Assembly: GCA_946479475.1 (NCBI GenBank)
Contig: CAMLGG010000117.1
Coordinates: forward strand, 1-15,315
Direction: 5' to 3'
Source: an uncultured Ideonella sp.
Lineage (GTDB): Bacteria; Pseudomonadota; Gammaproteobacteria; Burkholderiales; Burkholderiaceae
DNA length: 15,315 nt
The translations under genes and the position numbers were made by a program. The notes beneath the pieces are model-generated. The model was not told where the DNA came from. It saw only the letters and a list, made by a program, of their open reading frames with translations, and ran no database searches. Shown piece by piece: positions 7,852-14,043 of this stretch (the stretch's first letter is position 1; each line of letters begins with the position of its first letter).

Positions 7852-9477
7852 ATGTTGCCGCGAAATCTTCGTACCTTTACTACATTCTCACTCGCCGTGG
7901 CCCTGTCGGCGGCGGGCCTGGCCCAGCCCGTGGACAGGAGCCCCGTGCCATTCCAGCCGGCGCCGAGCGCCCTGCCCGAAGGCTGGGAGCACGGCGCGTT
8001 CATGGAAATCTTCGTCCGCGCCTACCAGGACTCCGACGGCGACGGCGTGGGCGATCTCAAGGGCCTGACGTCGCGGCTGGACTACCTGAAGGACCTCGGC
8101 ATCAAGGGCCTGTGGCTGATGCCCATCCAGCCCAGCGCGGATGGCGACCACGGCTACGCCACCACCGAGTACCGCGCCGTCGCGCCGGAGTACGGCACGC
8201 TGGCCGACTTCGACGAGCTGATCGCCCAGGCCCATGCGCGCGGCATCGGCGTGGTCATGGACTACGTGATCAACCACAGCGCCGCGCAGCATCCGCTCTT
8301 CGTCGAAGCAGCCAAGGGCCAGGACAACCCCTGGCGCCACTGGTATGTCTGGCGCACCGACGCTCCGCCGGGCTGGAACATCTGGGACGCCTACCCCTGG
8401 TACGACGCGGCGACGAAGCCCTGGCTGTCGAAGCAGGAGCCGAAAGACATGCCCCGGCCCGCGCCCCGCGCGACCGACATCTACTTCGCCACCTTCGGCC
8501 CGCACATGCCCGACTTCAACCTGCGCAACCCCGAGGTGCTGGACTACCACCTCGCGAGCCTGCGCTTCTGGCTCAACCGCGGGCTGGACGGCTACCGGCT
8601 CGACGCGGTGCCGCACATGATCGAGAACGACGCGGTGCGCTGGAACGACCAGCCCGAGAGCCGCGCGCTCACCAGGCGATTGCAGGACGAGATCAAGCGC
8701 TACCCGCACCGCCAGGTGGTCTGCGAGGCCACGGCGCAGCCCGCGGCCTACGGCGACCCGGCGGTCTGCGGCGGCGCCTTCGCCTTCGGCTACGTGCAGC
8801 ACTTCGTCGAGGCCGCGCGCGGCAAGCAAGCGTCGGTGCAGCAGCTGGCGGGCTACTACCGCAGCGCATCGCCCACGATGGCGACCTTTCTCTCCAACCA
8901 CGACATCTTCACCGGCGGCCGCCTGTGGGACCAGCTGGGCGGCGACCTCGCGCGTTATCGCGTCGCTGCTGCTGCCTACCTGCTGCAGCCGGGCACGCCC
9001 TTCGTCTACTTCGGCGAGGAGATCGGCCAGGCCGGCGTCACCCGTCTCCCGGCAGACCAGCCCGTGCGATCCCCGATGAGCTGGACCGCGGAAGGCGGCT
9101 TCAGCACCGGCAGGCCCTTCCGGCCGGCCTCGCCCAACGCCGGCGGATACAACGTGGCCGACGAGGTCCGCGACCCGCGATCCCTGCACGCCTTCTACAA
9201 GGCCATGCTCGGCCTGCGCAACAGCCGGCCCTCCATCGCGCGCGGCAGCTTCGAAGCCAGCTTCGCGGACGGACTGGTGCTCGGGTTCCAACGACGCCTC
9301 GGCAGCGAGCGCAGCCTGGTGCTGATCAACTACGACACTCACGCGGCCCTGGTCACCGTGCCCGGCCTGGCGGCCGGCGACCGGCTCACTGCCGTCTACC
9401 CGGCCGGTGCGCAGGCGCCCTCCTCCGCCACCATGACGATCGCACCGCAGTCCGTGCAGGTGCTCGACATCCGATGA
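7852..9477 (+). CDS. Secreted alpha-amylase family GH13 enzyme
   Basis: 541-residue exported hydrolase acting on alpha-1,4-linked glucans or maltodextrins. A signal peptide covers residues 1-24 (hydrophobic core FSLAVALSAAGLA, cleavage AGLA|QP). The GH13 barrel shows MEIFVRAYQDSDGDGVGDLKG (51-71) with the calcium-binding Asp cluster, DYVINHSA (137-144), MPDFN (219-223), nucleophile D251 in GLDGYRLDAVPH, acid/base E292 in VVCEAT and D351 in LSNHD. A beta-sheet C-terminal domain follows (about 465-541). MPDFN resembles the MPDLN of the GH13 group intermediate between oligo-1,6-glucosidases and neopullulanases, so exact specificity (alpha-amylase, maltogenic enzyme or alpha-glucosidase) is open. 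The stop overlaps the next start in ATGATGA, so both enzymes are made together. Confidence 0.92.
   Translation: MLPRNLRTFTTFSLAVALSAAGLAQPVDRSPVPFQPAPSALPEGWEHGAFMEIFVRAYQDSDGDGVGDLKGLTSRLDYLKDLGIKGLWLMPIQPSADGDHGYATTEYRAVAPEYGTLADFDELIAQAHARGIGVVMDYVINHSAAQHPLFVEAAKGQDNPWRHWYVWRTDAPPGWNIWDAYPWYDAATKPWLSKQEPKDMPRPAPRATDIYFATFGPHMPDFNLRNPEVLDYHLASLRFWLNRGLDGYRLDAVPHMIENDAVRWNDQPESRALTRRLQDEIKRYPHRQVVCEATAQPAAYGDPAVCGGAFAFGYVQHFVEAARGKQASVQQLAGYYRSASPTMATFLSNHDIFTGGRLWDQLGGDLARYRVAAAAYLLQPGTPFVYFGEEIGQAGVTRLPADQPVRSPMSWTAEGGFSTGRPFRPASPNAGGYNVADEVRDPRSLHAFYKAMLGLRNSRPSIARGSFEASFADGLVLGFQRRLGSERSLVLINYDTHAALVTVPGLAAGDRLTAVYPAGAQAPSSATMTIAPQSVQVLDIR
7870..7884. promoter_or_regulatory. Weaker second HexR-like site inside the amylase 5' end
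   Basis: Read on the - strand this is TGTAGTAAAGGTACG, which matches 12 of 15 positions of TGTAGTAAAACTACA: one complete half-site and one degenerate half. It covers codons 7-11 of the amylase signal peptide, in an unusually A/T-rich stretch. Its centre is 88 bases from the centre of the site at 7782-7796, so looping between two sites or a downstream roadblock is conceivable. It may instead be chance in codons for Phe-Thr-Thr-Phe. Confidence 0.3.
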
Positions 9478-11339
9478 TGAGCAAGGCCCTGACAGCCCTG
9501 GCCCTGGCCGCCCTCGCCTGCGCCGCGCAGGCCCAGTCCATCGACCGGGTGGAGCCGCCGTTCTGGTGGGTGGGCATGAAGCATCGCCCGCTGCAGCTGA
9601 TGTTGCACGGCTCGCAGCTGGCCGGCCTGGCCGCGCGCGTGCAGCGCCCAGGCGTGACGCTGAAGCGGACGACCTCCCTGCCCAACCCCGACTACCTGGT
9701 GCTCGAACTCGAGATCGCGCCCGGCGCCAGGCCCGGCCCGCTGACGATCGAGCTGCAGCGCGCCGGCCGCACCGTGCTGAGCCAAGGCTACGAGCTGCGG
9801 GCCCGCGAACCGGGCTCGGCGCAGCGCGTGGGCTTCGGCCCGGCCGATGCCATCTACCTCGTGGTGCCCGACCGCTTTGCCAACGGTGACCCCGCCAACG
9901 ACAGCGTCGAGGGCCTGGGTGATCCCGTGGATCGCACGAACAAGGGCGGCCGTCACGGCGGCGACCTGAAGGGCATCGCCGACCATCTCGACTACATCGC
10001 CGGCCTGGGATTCACCCAGCTTTGGCCCACGCCCATCGTCGAGAACCGGCAGCCCGAGTACTCGTACCACGGCTACTCGGCCACCGACCTCTACCGCGTA
10101 GACCCGCGCTTCGGCAGCAACGAGGACTACCGCCTTCTCGTGCAGCAGGCCCGCGCCAAGGGCCTCGGCGTGATCATGGACCTCGCGCCGAACCACATCG
10201 GCTCGGGCCACTGGTGGATGACCGACCTGCCGGCGCCGGACTGGCTGAACAACGCCCCGCCGCACGACTACGTCCAGACCAACCATCGCCACGTGACGGC
10301 GCAGGACCGCTACGCCGCCGAAGCAGACAAGGCCCGCTTCACCGACGGCTGGTTCGTGCCGACCATGCCGGACCTGAACCAGCGCCACCCGGTGCTCGCG
10401 ACCTACCTGGTGCAGAACGCCATCTGGTGGATCGAGGCCTTCGGGCTCTCGGGCATCCGCGCCGACACCTACCCGTACTCCGACAAGGCCTTCCTGGCCC
10501 GCTGGTCGGGCGCGATCATGGCCGAGTACCCCAAGCTCTCGATCGTGGGCGAGGAGATGACCGAGCATGCCTCGATGGTCGCCTACTGGCTCGAGGGCCA
10601 CCGCAACCACGACGGCTACGTCTCGCACATGCCGAGCATGATGGACTTCCCGCTGCACGGGGCGTTGAGGCAGGCCCTCGTCGAGCCGGAAGACCGCGGC
10701 TACGGCATCGGCCTGGGCCGCCTCTACGAAGCGCTGGTGGAGGACCAGCAGTACCCGCATCCCGGGAAGCTGGTGCTCTTCAACGGCAACCACGACACCA
10801 GCCGCATCTTCTCGGCCCTGGGCGAGGACGAGGCGCTGGCGAGGATGGCCGCCGTCTACCTGGCCACCATCGCCCGCACGCCACAGTGGTTCTACGGCGA
10901 CGAGCTGCTGATGGGCAGCCCGGCCGAACGCGACGATGGCCTGGTGCGAGGCGACTTCCCCGGGGGCTGGGCCGGCGACCGCGCCAGCGGCTTCACCGGC
11001 GAGGGCCTCGGCGAAGCCCAGCGCCGCATGCAGGCCTGGGTGCGCAAGCTGTTCCAGTGGCGCAAGCGATCGGCGGCGGCCCAGCAGGGCAGCCTCGTGC
11101 ACTACGCGCCCGACCGCGGCACCTACACCTGGTTCCGGATCGACGAGGCCACCGGCCAGCGCGTGATGGTGGTGCTGAACAAGGCCGGCGCGCCGGTGCC
11201 GCTCGACCTGCGCCGCTTCAGGCAGGAGCTGCCGCCGGACTCGCGCGGCACCGACATCCTCACCGGACAGGCACATGAGCTCGGGGGCACGCTGGTGGCC
11301 CCGCCGCGCTCGGCCATGGTGATCGAGATCGGCCGGTGA
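9474..11339 (+). CDS. Periplasmic neopullulanase/cyclomaltodextrinase-like GH13 enzyme (SusA-like)
   Basis: 621-residue hydrolase of maltodextrins, cyclodextrins or pullulan (alpha-1,4 and some alpha-1,6). Signal peptide 1-21 (LTALALAALACAAQA|QS). Residues 22-110 are an N-terminal immunoglobulin-like cyclomaltodextrinase domain (RVEPPFWWVGMKHRPLQLMLHG). The barrel has AIYLVVPDRFANGDPANDS (126-144), the GGRHGGDLKGI loop (158-168), DLAPNH (236-241), MPDLNQRHP (298-306), nucleophile D331 in GIRADTYPY, acid/base E360 in IVGEEM and D441 in NGNHDTSR. A C-terminal beta domain (about 540-621) is present. This layout is that of SusA-like neopullulanases. Starts at ATG 9474 or 9477, overlapping the amylase stop at 9475-9477; the two are co-translated. 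A weak GC hairpin follows the stop. Confidence 0.92.
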   Translation: MMSKALTALALAALACAAQAQSIDRVEPPFWWVGMKHRPLQLMLHGSQLAGLAARVQRPGVTLKRTTSLPNPDYLVLELEIAPGARPGPLTIELQRAGRTVLSQGYELRAREPGSAQRVGFGPADAIYLVVPDRFANGDPANDSVEGLGDPVDRTNKGGRHGGDLKGIADHLDYIAGLGFTQLWPTPIVENRQPEYSYHGYSATDLYRVDPRFGSNEDYRLLVQQARAKGLGVIMDLAPNHIGSGHWWMTDLPAPDWLNNAPPHDYVQTNHRHVTAQDRYAAEADKARFTDGWFVPTMPDLNQRHPVLATYLVQNAIWWIEAFGLSGIRADTYPYSDKAFLARWSGAIMAEYPKLSIVGEEMTEHASMVAYWLEGHRNHDGYVSHMPSMMDFPLHGALRQALVEPEDRGYGIGLGRLYEALVEDQQYPHPGKLVLFNGNHDTSRIFSALGEDEALARMAAVYLATIARTPQWFYGDELLMGSPAERDDGLVRGDFPGGWAGDRASGFTGEGLGEAQRRMQAWVRKLFQWRKRSAAAQQGSLVHYAPDRGTYTWFRIDEATGQRVMVVLNKAGAPVPLDLRRFRQELPPDSRGTDILTGQAHELGGTLVAPPRSAMVIEIGR

Positions 11340-11353
11340 TCGGGCCCGGCGAA

Positions 11354-11372
11354 GCCCGCTGCTGCGGCGGGC
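11354..11372 (+). terminator. GC-rich hairpin after the amylase/neopullulanase operon
   Basis: GCCCGC (11354-11359) pairs with GCGGGC (11367-11372); a G-T pair and one G-C pair can lengthen the stem to eight pairs with a 3-base loop. It begins 14 bases after the stop codon. There is no T-run, so it is not a classical intrinsic terminator; it could help Rho-dependent ending or protect the RNA 3' end. The rest of 11340-11476 shows no gene-like content. Confidence 0.3.
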
Positions 11373-11476
11373 AGTCCGAGGCCCGCTGGGCGTTGCTCGA
11401 CCGGCAGTCCTGGTGCAGCGTGGTGGCGAGCGCGGCGGCCCTCACGCGACGCATGCAACCCCGCGCAGGGCCCGGA

Positions 11477-11698
11477 TCAGTGCGTTCGTGGTCGCCTGCG
11501 GACTTCGGGGCAGGAGAACTCCTTGCCGATCGCCGTGCGGGCGTACAGGTAGTTCAGCCTGGCGCGCGCCGAAAGCGCGTCCAGGTCGACGCGGCCGGTG
11601 GCATCGCATTCGAAGCAGTAGGCTCGCCCGGTGTCGAAAAGCGACTGGAAACGCAGCTCGTAGTGGCGGCGGTCGGGGAACGGCATCGACGGGTTCAT
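11477..11698 (-). CDS. Conserved hypothetical small protein (Burkholderiales type)
   Basis: 73-residue soluble protein beginning MNPSMPFPDRRHYELRFQSLF. The core pattern, YELRFQSLFDTGRAYCFECDATGRVDLDALSARARLNYLYAR read in pieces, matches a small protein I recall as widespread and uncharacterised in Burkholderiales; other members usually also have GRxYxFxCDxxGxVDLDxLS and NYLYAR. The two Cys in CFEC could bind metal or form a disulfide, but this is speculation. ATG 11698 is chosen over the further upstream ATG at 11779 because a perfect GGAGGG ribosome site stands just before it, and because the extra residues would run into the opposite-strand leader structure. It stands alone between two + strand genes. 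Confidence 0.8.
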   Translation of the reverse strand: MNPSMPFPDRRHYELRFQSLFDTGRAYCFECDATGRVDLDALSARARLNYLYARTAIGKEFSCPEVRRRPRTH

Positions 11699-11704
11699 GA
11701 TCAG

Positions 11705-11710
11705 CCCTCC
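11705..11710 (-). promoter_or_regulatory. Strong Shine-Dalgarno deciding the start at 11698
   Basis: On the - strand GGAGGG sits 6 bases before ATG 11698. It is the strongest ribosome site seen in the window and fixes the start of the 73-residue protein. Confidence 0.75.
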
Positions 11711-11778
11711 ATCACGGGCCCGCCGCGCGAGCGGCTCGGCCATGGCGCTATCTGACGCTCCCCGGAGCGGACCGGGCA

Positions 11779-11847
11779 TCCCCTGTGCGGGGGAGAGCGG
11801 CTCCCCTGGTGAGGAAGGATTTCACGGCCAGGGGACCCCCAAGTCCC
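11779..11847 (+). ncRNA. Structured leader, candidate cation riboswitch (nhaA-I/Li-I-like)
   Basis: The + strand here folds into nested helices. P1 is GGGGG (11789-11793) with CCCCC (11836-11840). P2 is CCCCTGG (11803-11809) with CCAGGGG (11828-11834), seven perfect pairs. P3 is TGA (11810-11812) with TCA (11822-11824), closing a purine-rich loop GGAAGGATT; CGG (11825-11827) is left unpaired. AGAGCGGCT (11794-11802) forms a long asymmetric internal loop. Two alternative hairpins compete: TCCCC (11779-11783) with GGGGA (11790-11794), and GGGAC (11832-11836) with GTCCC (11843-11847). Mutually exclusive stems are the hallmark of a switch. It lies about 97 bases before a Na+/H+ antiporter, as nhaA-I RNAs (reported to sense Li+) do; the class is assigned from context and partial memory of the consensus. 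Confidence 0.5.
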
Positions 11848-11943
11848 AGGCTAGACTCGCGGCCGGGTGCGGCAGCCGCCACGGCGCCGCAGGTTGACGC
11901 GAAGGTCGGGCCGCCTCGCGGGTCCCGTCACGCCCCGCCCTGC

Positions 11944-13212
11944 ATGCCTCACGATCGCAGCGTCGAGCTCCTGGCCGCCATCCTCTTCGGCGTCGCCCTG
12001 CTCCACACCTTCAGCGCCCACCAGTTCGAGCGCCTGTCGCACCGCTTCCCGCGCCACGCGGGGCTGTTCCACCTGCTCGGCGAGGTCGAGGTCGTCTTCG
12101 GCTTCTGGGCGATGGTGCTGGTGGTCGGCATGGCCCTGGTGGCCGGCGGCGACGGGGCCCTGGCCTACGCCGAGTCGCGCGACTACACCGAGCCGTTGTT
12201 CGTCTTTGTCGTCATGGTGGTCGCGGGCTCGCGCCCGGTGCTCACGGCCGTCAGGAGCGCGGTGGATGCGCTGGCCCGCCGCCTGCCCCTGCCACCACCG
12301 CTGGCGACGGCGTGGCTCGGGCTGGCCGTGGTGCCCTTGTGCGGCTCGCTGGTGACCGAGCCGGCGGCCATGACCATCGCCGCGCTGATGCTCGCGCCGA
12401 TCGTGTTCAGGCCTGGCGTCCCGGAGGGGCCGAAGTACTTCGCCCTCGGCGTGCTGTTCGTCAATGTGTCCATCGGCGGCACCCTCACCTCGTATGCCGC
12501 CCCGCCGGTGCTGATGGTGGCCTCGGCCTGGCAATGGGACAGCTCCTTCATGCTCGCGAACTTCGGCTGGAAGGCTGGGCTGGCCGTGCTTCTCAACGCG
12601 ACCGTCGCCGCCGTGGCCATCCGCCGGCACCTGGGCCGGTCGATCGAGGCCGATGCGCCCGGCGAAGTCCGGCCGCCCATCCCCTGGCCCATCGTCGCGA
12701 CCCACCTGGTGCTGCTGGCCGGCATCGTGCTGCTGGCCCACCACCCGGTCGCGTTCCTCGGGCTGTTCCTGCTCTTCCTCGGTTTCGCGCAGGCCTACGA
12801 ACGCCACCAGGACACGCTGCTGGTCAAGGAGGCACTGCTGGTGGGGTTCTTCCTGGCCGGCCTGGTCGTGCTGGGCGGCCTGCAGCGCTGGTGGCTGCAG
12901 CCACTGGTGGAGGGCTTGCAGCCGGTCGCCCTGTTCTTCGGCGCGCTCGGCCTCACCGCGGTGGCCGACAACGCCGCGCTGACCTACCTCGGCTCGCAGA
13001 TCCCCGGCCTGAGCGAGGCCAGCCGCTACCTGCTCGTGGCCGGCGCCGTCGCCGGCGGGGGCCTCACGGTGATCGCCAACGCGCCCAACCCGGCCGGCGT
13101 GGCCCTGCTTCGGCGAGGCTTCGCGGACGAATCCATAGGCGCGATGGGCCTGCTGCTCGGCGCGCTCGCGCCGACGGCGGTCGCCGCGGCGGCCCTGCTG
13201 TTGTTGCCCTGA
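11944..13212 (+). CDS. Putative Na+/H+ antiporter (Na_H_antiport_3-like)
   Basis: 422-residue inner-membrane protein with roughly 11-12 hydrophobic helices and short charged loops. It likely exchanges Na+ (or another monovalent cation) for protons. Motifs in the membrane: LCGSLVTEPAAMTIAALML (132-150), VNVSIGGTLTSYAAPPVLM (173-191), GLTAVADNAALTYLG (336-350) and IANAPNPAGVALL (377-389). The polar Asp/Asn pairs and the GGTLTSYAAPPV and NAPNPAG breaks resemble the re-entrant substrate sites of the ion-transporter superfamily and of annotated 'putative Na+/H+ antiporter' proteins. ATG 11944 gives a natural N-terminus just before the first helix; the frame is open back to GTG 11785, but that stretch is the structured leader. 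No clear Shine-Dalgarno is seen, and GC-rich inverted segments at 11858-11935 could control ribosome access. It converges with the next gene, 15 bases apart. Confidence 0.82.
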   Translation: MPHDRSVELLAAILFGVALLHTFSAHQFERLSHRFPRHAGLFHLLGEVEVVFGFWAMVLVVGMALVAGGDGALAYAESRDYTEPLFVFVVMVVAGSRPVLTAVRSAVDALARRLPLPPPLATAWLGLAVVPLCGSLVTEPAAMTIAALMLAPIVFRPGVPEGPKYFALGVLFVNVSIGGTLTSYAAPPVLMVASAWQWDSSFMLANFGWKAGLAVLLNATVAAVAIRRHLGRSIEADAPGEVRPPIPWPIVATHLVLLAGIVLLAHHPVAFLGLFLLFLGFAQAYERHQDTLLVKEALLVGFFLAGLVVLGGLQRWWLQPLVEGLQPVALFFGALGLTAVADNAALTYLGSQIPGLSEASRYLLVAGAVAGGGLTVIANAPNPAGVALLRRGFADESIGAMGLLLGALAPTAVAAAALLLLP

Positions 13213-13227
13213 GAACCGAGCCGGCGG

Positions 13228-13902
13228 TCAGGGAGCGAAGAACTTCCAGTTTCCTTCGGAGACCACCTCGACGATGCCGTCGACCACCTTGATGGCCGTC
13301 TGATCGTCGATCGCATAGGCGGGGCCTCCGATGCCCGCCGCCCATCGTTGCGCGTTGGCCATCGTGTTCTCGGGAAGGTCCGGGTGATCCAGGTGCGGAA
13401 AGATCGAGAAGTCGACGAAGCTTAGCGCCCGGTCGTCGCCGGTGATGGGCGGCTTCGCTTCGACGAAGTCCTCTCCCACGCGAGGGGTCATCACCATGCT
13501 GCCCGCGCTCAGGCCCACCCAGACGATCCGGTCCAGTGAAGGCAGCAGCGCCGCGAGCCCCGACTGCCGCATCCAGTGGCACAGATACAGGGCGTCGCCG
13601 CCATTGACCAGCAGGACGTCGGCATCCCGCACCCAGGGCACCCAGCGGTCTTCACCGATGCTGGGCAGCGCGGTGAGTTCCAGCACGCCCAGGGACTTCC
13701 ACCCCAGCTCGCACATCGGGCAGCGCGGTTCTCGCCCGCTGATGAAGCGCCAGGCGCTGCCGGGAGTGCACTGGGGATGGCCGTATCCGGCGGTGGGTAT
13801 GCACAGTGCGTTGGACTCGGCGATCGGCTTGCCGAGCAGGCTGAGCAGCGTCTGGTGGATGCTCGGGTTCTTGACGCCGGCGGACGTGAGGAGCATTTTC
13901 AT
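13228..13902 (-). CDS. Peptidase S51 / PepE-like family protein (class I amidotransferase-like fold)
   Basis: 224-residue cytoplasmic protein. It has the nucleophile elbow GLSAGSM with S132 (130-136), the preceding strand loop LLVNGGDALYL (97-107) and a candidate catalytic His at 170 or 172 in FPHLDHPDLPENTMANAQRWA. This is the arrangement of S51 serine peptidases such as dipeptidase E, which cut Asp-Xaa dipeptides or related substrates; cyanophycinase is a relative. The length is close to that of PepE (about 230). An unusual insert-like piece, REPRCPMCELGW (57-68), contains a CxxC pair. ATG 13902 has GAAGG at 13909-13913 (6-base gap); ATG 13896 and an upstream TTG at 13917 are alternatives. 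The substrate cannot be read from the sequence. Confidence 0.82.
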   Translation of the reverse strand: MKMLLTSAGVKNPSIHQTLLSLLGKPIAESNALCIPTAGYGHPQCTPGSAWRFISGREPRCPMCELGWKSLGVLELTALPSIGEDRWVPWVRDADVLLVNGGDALYLCHWMRQSGLAALLPSLDRIVWVGLSAGSMVMTPRVGEDFVEAKPPITGDDRALSFVDFSIFPHLDHPDLPENTMANAQRWAAGIGGPAYAIDDQTAIKVVDGIVEVVSEGNWKFFAP

Positions 13903-13919
13903 GAGGGGCCTTCGCAAGT

Positions 13920-13935
13920 CTGGCCGGGCGGCCAG
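13920..13935. repeat. Perfect inverted repeat upstream of the S51-like gene
   Basis: CTGGCC (13920-13925), spacer GGGC, GGCCAG (13930-13935). It lies 18 bases upstream of ATG 13902, so it could be an operator or a leader hairpin for that gene. In such GC-rich DNA a six-base palindrome of this kind may be chance. The remainder of 13903-14043 shows no gene. Confidence 0.3.
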
Positions 13936-14015
13936 TCAGGCAGACGACGAATGAAGGCGCCCGGACTCGACATCGCGCGTCAGCGCGTCGCGCCGGCGCT
14001 GAGGCGGTGGCGGCC

Positions 14016-14031
14016 GCAGCAATGCTGCTGC
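14016..14031 (-). terminator. Possible terminator hairpin after the CPA1 antiporter
   Basis: On the - strand GCAGCA pairs with TGCTGC around a 4-base loop, 12-28 bases after the antiporter stop codon. No T-run follows, so intrinsic termination is doubtful; the position is the main argument. Confidence 0.3.
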
Positions 14032-14043
14032 CGTGAATGGCGC

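Noticed and set aside
8112..9473. Long open frame upstream of and in frame with the neopullulanase, which could suggest a 1075-residue fusion
   Set aside because: The upstream part is a shifted-frame shadow of the amylase. The neopullulanase has its own signal peptide starting at 9474.
11785..11943. Upstream extension of the Na+/H+ antiporter to GTG 11785
   Set aside because: The added residues are charged and not family-like, and the DNA there forms the nested leader helices; ATG 11944 places the first membrane helix at the N-terminus.
13936..14015. Short GC-rich repeats between the S51-like gene and the CPA1 antiporter (CGCGCGTCAGCGCGTCGCG)
   Set aside because: Low-complexity GC pairing expected in this base composition; no repeat unit, RNA fold or attachment site could be defined.
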